From Schizophyllum amplum (Eukaryota > Basidiomycota > Agaricomycetes > Agaricales > Schizophyllaceae), in assembly GCA_007026445.1 (NCBI GenBank), contig VDMD01000083.1, forward strand, positions 45,373-109,372: DNA of 64,000 nucleotides. The letters run 5' to 3'. Of the stretch, positions 20,601-31,974 are shown piece after piece. The notes below the pieces were generated by a model, which was not told the DNA's origin, did not search any database, and saw only the letters and a list, made by a program, of their open reading frames with translations. The first letter of the stretch is position 1, and every line of letters starts with the position of its first letter. The position numbers were made by a program, and so were the translations under genes.

Positions 20601-21637
20601 CGTATCGTCGTGCTACGACGACCCGCGTCCGTGTCGTCCGTGTCGTGTCGTACTACGACCCCCGCGTCGTCCGTGTCGTGTCCGTATACGACCCCCGCGT
20701 CCGAGTCGTATGTATACGACCCCCGCGTCCGTGTCGTGGCATGACGACTCCCGCGTCCGTGTCGTGTCGTACTACGACCGGCGTCCGTGTCGTATACTTA
20801 CGACCCCCGCGTCCGTGTTGTCGTGTCGTACTACGACCCCCGTCGTCCGTGGTCGTGTCGTCGTATACGACCGACCCGCGTCCCCCTTGTCGTATACGAC
20901 CCCCGTGTCCGTGTCCTTGTCGTATACGACCCGCGTCCTCGTCCGTGGTCGTGGTCGTATACGACCTGCGTCCCCCTTGTCGTCGTATACGACCCCCGCG
21001 TCCGTGTCCGTGTACTACGACCCGCGTCCCCCTTGTCGTATACGACCGTCGGCCGTCTCGTGTCGTATACGACCCTCGTCGTCCGTGTTGTCGTATACGC
21101 CTCGTCGTGGTCGTGTCGTGTCGTGTCGTATACGACGCGCCGCGTCCGTGTCGTACTACGACCGGCATCCGCGTCCGTGTCGTGTCGTATACAGTCGTCG
21201 TCCGTGTTGTCGTACTACGACCCCCGCGTCCGTGGTCGTGTCGTACTACGACCCGCGTCCGTGTCCCCCTTGTCGTCGTACTACGACCGTCGTCGTCCGT
21301 GGTGTCGTACTACGACCCTCGTCGTCCTTGTCGTACTACGCCTCGTCATCCGTGTCGTACTACGACCCCCGCATACGCGTCCGTGTCGTCGTACTACGAT
21401 CCCCGCGTCCGTGTCGTGTCGTACTACGCCTCGTCGTCCTCGTCCGTGTCGTATACTTACGACCCGCATCCGCGTCCGTGGTGTCGTATACGACCCCCGT
21501 CGTCCGTGTCCGTGTCGTCCGTCGTCCGTGTTGTCGTATACGCCTCGTCCCCCGCGTCCTCGTCGTGTCGTCGTATACGACCCGTGTCGTCGTCCGTGTT
21601 GTCGTATACGACGCGCCGGCGTCCGAGTTGTCGTATA
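14639..21637. repeat. Palindrome-bearing satellite, 24-25 bp unit
   Basis: A 7 kb array of units made of a palindromic core and a GC-rich linker. The core is GTCGTATACGAC (12 bp, perfect dyad) or GTCGTACTACGAC (dyad around one base), with rarer spacers such as GTCGTATATATACGAC. Linkers are variants of CCCCGCGTCCGT and of GCGCCGCGTCCGTGG. From length and period I estimate 250-300 units. Linkers vary far more than the two half-sites. The array is flanked on the left by the 18 bp satellite and interrupted near the right end by a MITE. No gene is present; the long open frames on the + strand are a by-product of a stop-free unit. Confidence 0.92.
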
Positions 21638-21803
21638 CAGTCGAACCCCTCTTAATCCATACCCCTCGGTGGACGCTCTCAGGCTATGGAGTCTAGAGGG
21701 TTCATGGGTTCTCCCTGCCAAACTCGCTGGATTTTCCCCCGAAAATGTATGGGGTATGGCGGTTATGGGTTAGGAGGGGTATGGATTAAGAGGGGTTCGA
21801 CTG
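21638..21803. mobile_element. 166 bp Tc1/mariner-like MITE
   Basis: The ends CAGTCGAACCCCTCTTAATC... at 21638-21667 and their exact reverse complement at 21774-21803 form 30 bp perfect terminal inverted repeats. Both flanks are TA, the target duplication of the Tc1/mariner superfamily. The 106 bp between has no coding capacity, so it must be moved by a transposase elsewhere. Removing the element and one TA restores GTCGTATACGAC, the satellite core. Confidence 0.9.
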
Positions 21804-22195
21804 TACGACGCGCCGTCCCCGCATCCGTGTCGTCGTATACGACCCCCGCGTCCGTGTGCTAGTGCGGACGGTGCGGATGAGATGGGCATCGTGTATGCGC
21901 TCCCGCTCGAGGACGGTGCAAATGAGAAGCGCTCCCGTTCGGATGAGATGCGGATCGTGATGTTCGTGCTGATGAGATGGGCATCGTGTATGCGCTCCCG
22001 TTCGAGGACGGTGCGGATGAGATAGCCGTCGTCCGTGTTGTGTATGCGGGTGAGATGGGCATCGTGTATGCGGGTGAGATGGGCATCGTGTATGCGCTCC
22101 CGCTCGGACGGTGCGGGTGAGATGCGCTCCCGTTGGGACGGTGCGGGTGAGAAGCGCTCCCGTTGGGACGGTGCGGGTGAGATGGGGCCGCATAC
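21804..22195. repeat. End of the palindromic satellite and a second array
   Basis: The last palindrome is at 21832-21843. From about 21856 the unit changes to one containing CGGACGGTGCGGATGAGATG and GGCATCGTGTATGCGCTCCC, repeated about eight times with deletions. Fragments of this second unit also occur inside the palindromic array at 15547, 17090 and 18012. Confidence 0.85.
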
Positions 22196-22440
22196 GTTGT
22201 AGGAAGCGAGCGGGCGGGTTGTGGACGGCGAGGGCATTGTCGTGTATGCGTTCCCGTTGGCGCTGGCGGGTGTTGTGGGAGGCGAGGGCGGGGGTTGTGA
22301 GAGGCGAGGGCAGTTTGGTGAGGGCGCTTGGGCATGCTGGCGACTTGATGGACGCGGGGTGAAGGGGCTGAGGCGAGCGGGCAGGCTGGCGGGCGGTTGG
22401 GGCGAAATAGGTTGGGCCTTGGAGATGTTTCGACTCTTCG
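22196..22440. other. Non-coding between arrays
   Basis: GC-rich sequence with no recognisable gene and no clear repeat period. Confidence 0.5.
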
Positions 22441-22665
22441 AGGGAGGCAAGAGGTTTTGTAGAGTCGAGAGGTCTTGTAGAGGCAAAAGGTCTTGTAGAG
22501 TCGAGAGGTTATGTAGAGTCGAGAGGTCTTGTAGAGTTGAGAGGTCTTGTAGAGGCAAGAGGTCTTGTAGAGGCAAGAGGTCTTGTAGAGTCGAGAGGTC
22601 TTGTGGAGTCGAGAGGTCTTGTGGAGTCGAGAGGTCTTGTAAAGTTGAGAGGTCTTCGAGGGGGG
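22441..22665. repeat. 18 bp minisatellite
   Basis: Twelve or so copies of GTAGAGTCGAGAGGTCTT with variants (GTAGAGGCAAGAGGTCTT). The period is a multiple of three, so open frames run through it; none is thought to be coding. Confidence 0.9.
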
Positions 22666-24400
22666 ACTTGGAGTGGGTTCGGCGTGTTGGTGGGGTGGGA
22701 CGATGGGCGTGGTGAGATGGGTGTAAGACGCGCGGTGAGATGAGTTGAGGGTGTGCGGTGAGATGATCATGAGTTGAGGGTGCGCGGTGAGATGATCATG
22801 AGTTGAGGGCGCGCGGTGAGATGGGTTGCGGGTGCGTGGTGAGATGAGTTGAGAGTGCGTGGTGAACTGGACTGAGTGCCAGACATGGGCCGGCTGATTG
22901 GGTAGGTGGGTGCTGGCGGGACTTGGGTGCATGCTGGCGATCGTGGAGGAGCGGGCGGCGAGGGCACCAAGATGGACGGGGAGACTGGCAGGACGTATGT
23001 TGGGGATCGTCCCCCTCCGTGTGTGCGTTGGGGATCGCCCCCCTCCGCGCGCATGTTATGGATCGTCCCCCTGCCCAATTCCCCGTCTCCAGCCCCAGGT
23101 CCAGCCACATTCCCTGTAAGCCCCAGCCCCAGCCACATACCCTGTAAGCCCCTTCGCCTCCCTTCAACGCGGCCTGTATCTCGGACTGCCCACGTTATCC
23201 TCGTCGCGCCTGCAGCGAGTGCGGCGTGCATGCCGATCGACGGGTTGGTTGTCCGTTGGTGAGGCGGTGGTCGCCTGTTCATTGGTAGGGTGCGGGTCGG
23301 TTGTCCATCTGTAGAGCGCCGTCGCCCGTCCGTCTGTAGAGCGCGGGTCGCCTGTCCATCTGTAGAGCGCGGTCGCCAGTGCACATCGTGTGTCTGTCGC
23401 GGACGCTGTGTCCGACGGTGGCGGGCGCGACGTGTGGTGTGAGAGGCATGAGAGTAGTATTAGAGCTGGACTCGTAGACATGGTACTGCTTGAATAGACA
23501 TGACACTGCTTGGATAGACATGGCATCGTAGACAAGAGGCTGGCGGCATAGACATAAGACTGGCCGTCCGCCATCGCCGTCAGTCGCAAGGCCGTTGAAC
23601 GTGGGAAACGACGCGATCGCGTCCGTCAAGCTCGCTCGCTGCACGCGTCTCTCTCCCAACGCTCATCGTCGCGCTTGTCTTGCCTTCGTCGTCTTTGGCA
23701 TCCGCGCCTTCATTGTCGGCATCCGCTTCTGCATCGTTGACACGCGTCTTCGTCGTCGGCCGTCCCGTCTTCATCGTAGGCACACACCTCTTCATCGTCG
23801 TCACTCGCCGCAGCATCTGTCGCATACATCACCCGCCATCGTACGTCCCACCAACGCGTCGCGCTACCTGCCCGTGCTGATCCTCATCCTCTCCTGCGCG
23901 CCATCCTCTTCTGCACGCCATCCTCCCTTCATCCATCCTCCCTTCACTCATCCGCCCACGTCTCCGCCGTCGACCTTCACTCACCCGCATACATACCGCA
24001 TCCCTCCACCCTTCAAGCCCATTCACCTCTGCGCACGACGGCATCAACCGCCTAAGATCACGCCAGCCTCCAACCAACGTAGCGGCCATCCTCCACCCAA
24101 CGTACCGGCCAGCTTGCAATTACCACACCCGCACAAGACGCAGAAGACGCATACACCACTCCAGACACATCCACCGCGTACGTCCCACCCCCACCTTCTA
24201 CCCAATGCATATGCTGATCGCTTGCTTACCCTTCACACCGCCCTCCCTCTCCCTCTCCCTCTCCCTCTCCCTTCTAACGCCTTCACCGCCCACGACAGTT
24301 CTAACGCCTAAACCACGACAGGTTTAACGCGCAAAGAACTTGACGCCTAAACCACCACCACCACCACCACCACCACCATTATCATCACCAACACCCACCC
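22666..24400. other. Repeat-rich upstream region of the AP-1 mu gene
   Basis: No gene recognised. It holds repeats of GGTGAGATGAGTTGAG types (22710-22865), CTGTAGAGCGCGGGTCGCC types (23255-23375), TAGACATGGCATCGTAGAC types (23470-23560), CATCGTCGTCGGC-like units (23690-23820), (CCCTCT)n at 24240-24275 and (CCA)n at 24350-24375 just before the start codon. The basal promoter is not obvious. Confidence 0.65.
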
Positions 24401-27400
24401 ATGGCCTCCCACCTCGCCATCCTCGACCTCAAGGGCAAGCCCCTCATCCAGCGCGCCTACAGGGACGACGTGCCTGCTAGTTGGTGAGTGTGGTTTGGGT
24501 TAGGGTTTGGGTTTGGGCTTCTGTTGGGTGTGGGTTCTTTTTGAGTTAGAAAGGGCAGGGAAGGGGGTTTGGGAGGGGTGTGGACAAAGGACGGTTTGGG
24601 TTAGAAAGGGAAGTGGACGAAGGACGCACGCATCCCCGCAAGGCGTCTTCAGGACGCGCACGCGTCGGGGCGTCTTCGTTGGTTGGACACGCGGAGGCGT
24701 CTTCGTTGGTTGGACACGCGGAGGCGTCTTCGTTGGGTCGACGAACGCGCCGGGGCGTCCTTAGGACGATTGTCTTGAGGACAGACGCGCAAGACTCTTG
24801 AGGACAGACGCGCGAGACTCTTGAGGACAGACGCACGAGACGTCCTGAGGACAGACGCACGAGACGTCCTGAGGACAGACGCGCGAGACTCTTGAGGACA
24901 GACGCGCGAGACTCTTGAGGACAGACGCGCGAGACGTCCTTAGCACGAACACGGACGCGCGCCGCTGCCCTCCCCTCCTATCCCCCTTCTCTCCACACTC
25001 GACTGAGTGGAGCGTCCTTAGGACGCACGCGTCGGGACGTCTTCGCACCCCACGCATGTACTGACATACGCATCATGCGCATGTACTGACATACGCACCC
25101 CCCCCCCAGCGTCGACCGCTTCCTCCCGCTCCTGCTCGAGCTCGAGGAGGAGGGCGGGCAGGTGGTGAGTGGTCGGTTTCTCTCTCTTCGCGTTTCTCTT
25201 TCTTGATCGAACGTTTCTCTTCTCTTTCTTGATCGAACGTTTGCGCTCGCTCGCTTCACGTTCGGTCGTCTCGCTCCTGCCCTCATCACGTCTCGCTACC
25301 CCCTCTTCGCGTCCTTCCACCTCACACTCGCTCGTTTCGTGTTCGGTCGTCTCCTTTCGTTTCACGTCTCGCTCCTGCCCTCATCACGTCTCGCTCGCTT
25401 CGCGTTCGGTCGTCTCCTTTCGTTTCGTTTCCCCCCTCCGCCCTCACCCCCCCAACTAAAAGAAACGTGAAGAACAATGACAAAAAGCTATCCACCCTTC
25501 TCAACCCTCTTCACTCCCAATTAACTAAATGACAAGAAAACTAACCCACCCAACCCACCCCAGGTCCCCTGCATCTCCGAGCGCGGGATCAACTACATGC
25601 ACGTGCGGCATGCGAATTTGTATCGTGAGTGGTTTTTGGTTGGTTCATCCTCCCGCCATCGCACACCTCCCCACCCGCCATCTTGGTTTGGTTGTTTCAT
25701 TGAGTGAGGATTTCCTCCCCCCTCCCGCCATCGCATGCGTCCCTGCCGCGTCCCTCTTGCTTCTTTCTTTGACGCTTCCCTCGCCTCGCCTCATTTCTGC
25801 CATCGCACGCCTGCCCTCCTCTTCCCTCTCGCCTCTTGCTTCTTGCTTCTTGCTTTGACGCTTCTTGCTTCTTTCTTTGACTCTTCCCCCTTAATTCTTG
25901 CTTCTTGCTTTGACTCGCCTCATTCCTGCCCTCACCCGTCCTCCCCCCTCCAACCTCCTTCCCCCCTCCTCCCCCCTCCCCACCCCGCCAGGGGTGTCCC
26001 GTCAAAATCTGATCCCTCTCCCACACACCCCCCCTCCTCACCCTTCCCTCTTTCTCCCCCACACCCCGCCAGGGGCGTCACACTCTCCTCATCCCTCCCA
26101 CCCCACACCCTCCCCCCCTATAATCAAAGCACACGCATACTAACCCACACCCAACCCATCCCCTCCCTTTCTCCCCTCCTCACCCTCCTTCCCCAACCCA
26201 CCCATCCTCCCCCCTTCACCCCTCTTGCCCTCCCTCTCCCTCCCACCCGCGCCGGCGCCAGCCGGCAGGGGTGCACAACTAAAGAACACGTCTACTAACC
26301 CACCCCCCTAATAATAAAAATACTAACCCACCCAAATACTAACCCACCCATCTCCCTCCTCCCACCCTCCCCTCTTTCTCCCTTCACCCAACCCTCCTTC
26401 TCCCTTCACCCAACCCTCCTTCCCCTCCCCACCCCGCCAGGGGTGCCCACCCTCCCCCCTGATAATAAAAAACTAACCCACCCCCTCCCTCAACGTCTAC
26501 TAACCCACCCACCCCACCCCAGTCCTCGCCCTCTCGAAGCGGAACTCGAACGCGGCGGAGATTATATTGTTTTTGCATCGGTTGTCGGGGGTGAGTGAGA
26601 TTTGGGTGTTTGTGGTGTTTCAATTTGTTGTTGTCATCAGAGTGTTGAGTGAGGGGGGTTTTGGTCGGTGTTATTGGTGTGGTGTGGGGAGCGGTTTTCT
26701 TTCGTGTCGTTAGAGTGGAGTTTTTGGTTGATGGGGTGGTTTTTTTTTTGGAAGAGTGTTGAGTGAGGGGGGGGATGAGAGGGGAAGGAGGGGAGGAGGG
26801 AGGGCGTGGGGCGGGTCGCGGTTGACGATGTCGTGCTGCGTACGGGCGTGTAGACGCCGTCGCGGAGGGCGGGCCACGGCTGGCTGGTCGTGGAGGGCGA
26901 TGTGGTTGACGCCGTCCTGCGAGCCGCGGTAGACGTCGGCGTGCGTGCGAGCCGCGGCTGACGTCGTGCATCGTGCGTAGCGGGGTAGACGTCGTCGTCC
27001 TGCGTACGAGCCGCGGTAGACGACGCAGTCGTCCTGCGTACGGGCGTGTAGACGCCGTCCTGCGTAGCGCGGTAGACGACGCCGTCGTGCGTACGAGCCG
27101 CGGCTGAAGGCCGTCGTGCGAGCCGCGGCTGACGGCCGCGGAGGGCTATATGGCTGACGATGGTGGAGGGCTATATGGCTGACGGTCGTGGAGGGCGTAG
27201 CGCGGCTGACGGTCGCGGAGGGCGATGTGGCTGACGGTCGTGGAGGACGATGTGGCTGACGACGACGCGAAACGACTGACTACGGGGGGAGAAACGACTG
27301 ACTACGGGGGGAGAAACGCACGACGAGAACGAGAACGCTGACACGAAACTCGTACACAGCTCCTCACGGAATACTTCCAGACCTTGGAGGAGGAGGTGCG

Positions 27401-30400
27401 TTACTTTCTTCGTCGATCTGTTCCGTGTGTTCTTCGTCCATCTCTTTCGTGTGTCCTCTGTCGTCCATCTCTTTCGTGTGTCCTTTGTCGTCCATCTCTT
27501 TCGTGTGTTCTTCGTCCACCCCTTCCCTGCTCTTTGTCGTCCACTCCCACCCGCCAGGGCTCGCGCGTATCGTTTACGAGGGCTCGCGCGTCCCTGTCTT
27601 TAATGACGCTCCCAAAGCACCCCCTCCACCAGGGTGGCGGGCTCCCGAACACCTAATACTTCCGAACACCTAACCCTCTCGCTAACCACCGCCCCCCCCC
27701 CCCCACCCACCAGGGTGGCGGGCTCACCGACGCTCGCTGACACCCACCCAACTGACGCTCCCACCCTCCACCTGATACTAACCAACCAAAACCACCCCCC
27801 TCCCACTCCCCCCTCCCAACCCCCCCTTTACGCTCCCAAACACCACCAAAAACTAACTAACCCACCCATCCCTCCCCTCCCAAACTAACCCCCCACCCCT
27901 CACCCAATACTAATCACCACCCCACCCACCCCTACTTAAAAAAACTAACTGACACCCCCCCACCCTCCTCCCCCACCCTCCTCCCCCCTTTACGCCCCCA
28001 AACTAACTCCCCCCCCCCCCACCCCTACCAAAAACTAACACCTCTAACAGTCCATCCGCGACAACTTCGTGATCGTGTACGAGCTCCTGGACGAGGTCAT
28101 GGACGGCGGGTATCCGCAGACGACGGAGGGGAAGATTTTGAGGGAGTGAGTGGTTCACCCCCATCGTCCTTTTCACCCCGAATTTACGCTAACCTAACCC
28201 CCCCCCACCCATCCCTACCGAACGCACCCTCTCCCCACCCAAACACTTCACTAACACCCAAAAAAAACCCTCACTAACCTAACCCCCACCCGCCTTTTAC
28301 TATCCCCACCCGCCTTTTACTAACCTCCCCCACCCACTCTGCCTTCACCCTCTCTCCCCAACCCCACTCCACGAATAACTAACGAACCCCCCCTCCCCAA
28401 CCAGATACATAACCCAAGAATCGCACAAGCTCGAGATCCAGGCGCGGCCGCCGCCGGCGGTGACGAACGCGGTGAGCTGGCGGACGGAGGTGAGTGGGTT
28501 GGGTTAGGTTTTTGTTTCCCTTTGAGTTTTGTTAGGCGTGGGTTGGGTTAGGTTATGTGGTGTTTGGTTAGAGTGGGTGTTTGGTGGAAGGAGAGGGTTT
28601 TTTTGGGGCGTGGGGCGCTGGGGTTGGGGTGGAGGGAGATGGAGGGGCGTGGGGCGTGGAGAGGGGAGACGGCGGAGGTGGAGGGAGAGGGAGAGTGGTG
28701 GTGGCGGGCGAGGGAAGAGAAGAAACAACGGAGCGCTAACGCGCCGTCTAACCCCAGGGCATCCGCTACCGCAAGAACGAGGTCTTCCTGGACGTGATCG
28801 AGAGTGTGAATCTGTTGGTGAGTGGGAGTGGGTTTCTTGGTTTGGTCTTCTCTTTTATTCCCTTTCGACTTGCTTATTCCCTTTCGACTTGCTTATCCCT
28901 TGCTCGACTTGCTTATCCCTTTCGACTTGCTTATTCCCTTTCGACTTGCTTATTCCCTTTCGACTTGCTTATCCCTTCGACTTGCTTATCCCTTCGACTG
29001 CTTGTTGATCCCCTTCCCCACTTCCACCGCCCACCTGCCCATTTCCTCTTCCCACCTCACCCTCCCCACCGTTAAATCCGCCCTCTCCTCACCTTACTAA
29101 AACCCACCCCACCCCTCCCACCCTCTTCCCGTCCCCTTCCCTCACCTTACTAAAACCCGCCCCACCCCCCACTCTCCCCTAATAACGGGAAAACCTAACC
29201 CACCTAACAGGTCAACGCCTCCGGCGCCGTCGTCCGCTCCGAGATCCTGGGCGCGGTGAAGATGAAGTGCTACCTGAGCGGGATGCCGGAGCTCCGGCTG
29301 GGGTTGAATGATAAGGTGATGTTTGAGAGTACGGGGAGAGGTGAGTTTGGGTTAGCTCTGTATTTGAATTTGAGGTTATTGCGATGGGATGGGGAGGGTT
29401 GTTGGGTTTATGAGGTGTTGGTTTGGCGATGGGGAGGGCGAGGAGGGCGAGGTGGGGGAGGGAGAGTGGGGGTGGGTGGGGTGTTTGGGGTGGTTTGGCG
29501 ATGGGGAGGGTTTTTGAGTGACGGGCGAGGTGGGAGGCAGGCGAGTGGGGGCGAGTGGGGGAGGGCGAGTGGGGGTGGGAGGAAGGCGATGGAGGAAGGC
29601 GATGGGTGGAGAGTGACGGGCGAGTGGGGGAGAGTGGGGGAGGAGGAGTGGGGCGAGAAGAGGGGGGGCGAGGAGGAAGGCGACTTTTTGGTTTGGTTTG
29701 GCGGAGTTCATACGTTGGGAGTGCAGAAGAGAGTCTTCTGTGTGAGTGCTGAAGAGAGAGACACGCTGACGCGAACGCCCTCTCCAGCCGCCCGCGGGAA
29801 GTCGATCGAGATGGAGGACGTCAAGTTTCATCAGTGAGTGGTGTTGTTGTTGTTATGCTGTCCCGACATCTCCCCGCTGCCTTTCCTTCCCGTCCCCCTA
29901 TCTTCCCTTGCTTCCCCCGTCCATACATTGCCTCTCTACTCACCAACACCCCTACGCCCTCCCTCCCCCCTTCCCCCTATAACTAAAACTCCCCCCCCCT
30001 CCTCCCCCCTTCCCCATTTACCCTCGCCCTTCCTTCTCCCCCTCGCCTCGCAACCCATACTCGCCCCTTTCCCCGCCTCCCTCACTCCTCCCCCACCCAC
30101 CTTCCCTCTTCCTTCCCCCCCTTCCCCAACCGAAATAATGGACTAAACCTAACCAAATCCCCTCCTAACCAAATCCCTCCTAACCAAATCCCCCCCCTCC
30201 CCCGACCCATACTAAATAAACACCCTCCCCTACAGATGCGTCCGCCTCTCCCGCTTCGAAAACGACCGGACGATCAGCTTCATCCCGCCCGACGGCGAGT
30301 TCGAGCTGATGAGCTACCGGCTGAACCAGGCGGTGAAGCCGTTGGTGTGGGTGGAGGTGAGTTTTAGGTTTTTGGTTTTTTGGTTTTCGGCTGGTTTTTG

Positions 30401-31942
30401 GTATGGGTGATAAGGGGTTTTCGGCTGGTTTTTGGTTTTCGGCTAGGTGATAAGGGGTTTGGGGTGGGGGTGGTGGGGCGTTTGGGGGTGGTGGGGAGGG
30501 TTTAGTTCTGTGATGATCATCTTTGTTGGGTTTTGGGTTTGGAGGGAAGGGCGAGGGGAATGGGTGTGTGGGTTTGGGCGTTTGGGTTTGGGGTGGTGGG
30601 GAGGGTGTTATTTTTTGGGTGGGCGGCGTTTATTTGGGAACGGGGCGAGGACGCACGCTGGCGAGTTCAGCCGTGCACGCTAACCGCCAGGCCTCCCGTC
30701 TATCGAGAATTACGCCCCTCCCGCATTCTATCAGGCCTATCACCCCCCGTCTACCGGCACCCCTCCCGTCTACCGAAAACCCGCACGCTGACCGCTCCCG
30801 AACCCGCACTCTCACCGCTCCCGAACCCGCACGCTAACCGCTCCCAAACCCGCACGCTAACCGCTCCCGAACCCGCACGCTAACCGCTCCCAAACCCGCA
30901 CGCTCACCGCTCCCGAACCCGCACGCTGACCGCTCCCAAACCCGCACGCTAACCGCTCCCGAACCCGCACGCTAACCACCCCCTCCATTCATCCAGGCCG
31001 CCATCGAGTCGCACAACGGGAGCCGGGTGGAGTATGTGGTGAAGGTGAAGGCGCAGGTGAGTACCGGGATGGATGAGTGTGGGTGGGTTTTGGGAGGATG
31101 GGGAAGAGTGAGCGAGGGGAGAGTGAAGGGGGGGGGTGGAATGGGGGAGGCGGGAGGACGGAACGCTGGCCCGTGATGAGGGCGAGCGCTGACCGTAGTG
31201 CGGACGGAACGCTGACCATCCCTCCCCCTAGTTCAAGCGCCGGAGCACGGGCGAACAATGTGGAGATCTTCGTGGGCGTGCCCGACGATGCGGACAGTCC
31301 GAAGTTTAGGGTGCGTATCGTGGTCTTGTACGGTCCTGTCGCGGTTTTGTACGGTCCTGTCGCGGTTTTGTATGGTCCCGCCGCTTTGTATGGTCGCTCG
31401 GTTCTGACTTCACGTCCTCGATTCTGGCTTCGTCTGCTCGATTCTGGCTTCATCTGCTCGATTCTTTCTTCATGTCGTCGATTCTTTGTCTATCTCCTCG
31501 ATTCTTTCTTCATTTCCCCGATTCCCTCTTTGCCCTTTCACCACTCTCGCGGTCCTCCCTTTCGCCCTGTTTACCCACTAAACAACCCGCCTCCTACTGA
31601 CGCTCTCGCCCACCCATCTCGCTAACGCCCGTTCCCGAACGCTTGGCTAACGCCCGCTCCCGAACGCTTCGCTAACGCCCGCTCCCGAACGCTTCGCTAA
31701 CGCCCGTTCCCGCACGCTTCGCTAACGCCCGTTCCCGAACGCTTCGCTAACGCCCGTTCCCAAACGCTCGCTCACCCCCCTTACCCAGGCCTCCACCGGC
31801 TCCGTCACCTACGCGCCCGACAAGTCCGCGTTCGTGTGGAAGATCAAGCAGCTGGGCGGCGCGCGGGAGTACCTGATGCGCGCGCATTTTGGGCTGCCGA
31901 GTGTTAGGGGGGGTGAGTGGGCGTTTTGCTGTTGCTGTTGTG

Positions 31943-31974
<32 letters not shown>

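Noticed and set aside
18083..21655. Open frame of 1190 codons on the + strand, and others of 390-690 codons in 14.5-18 kb
   Set aside because: The satellite unit contains no stop triplet in any + frame, so all three frames stay open. Translations are Arg/Val/Pro/Tyr strings that follow the repeat. No start context, no domain.
12200..23000. CRISPR-like array
   Set aside because: Units are contiguous or have degenerate linkers, with no constant-length unique spacers and no cas genes; the genome is eukaryotic.
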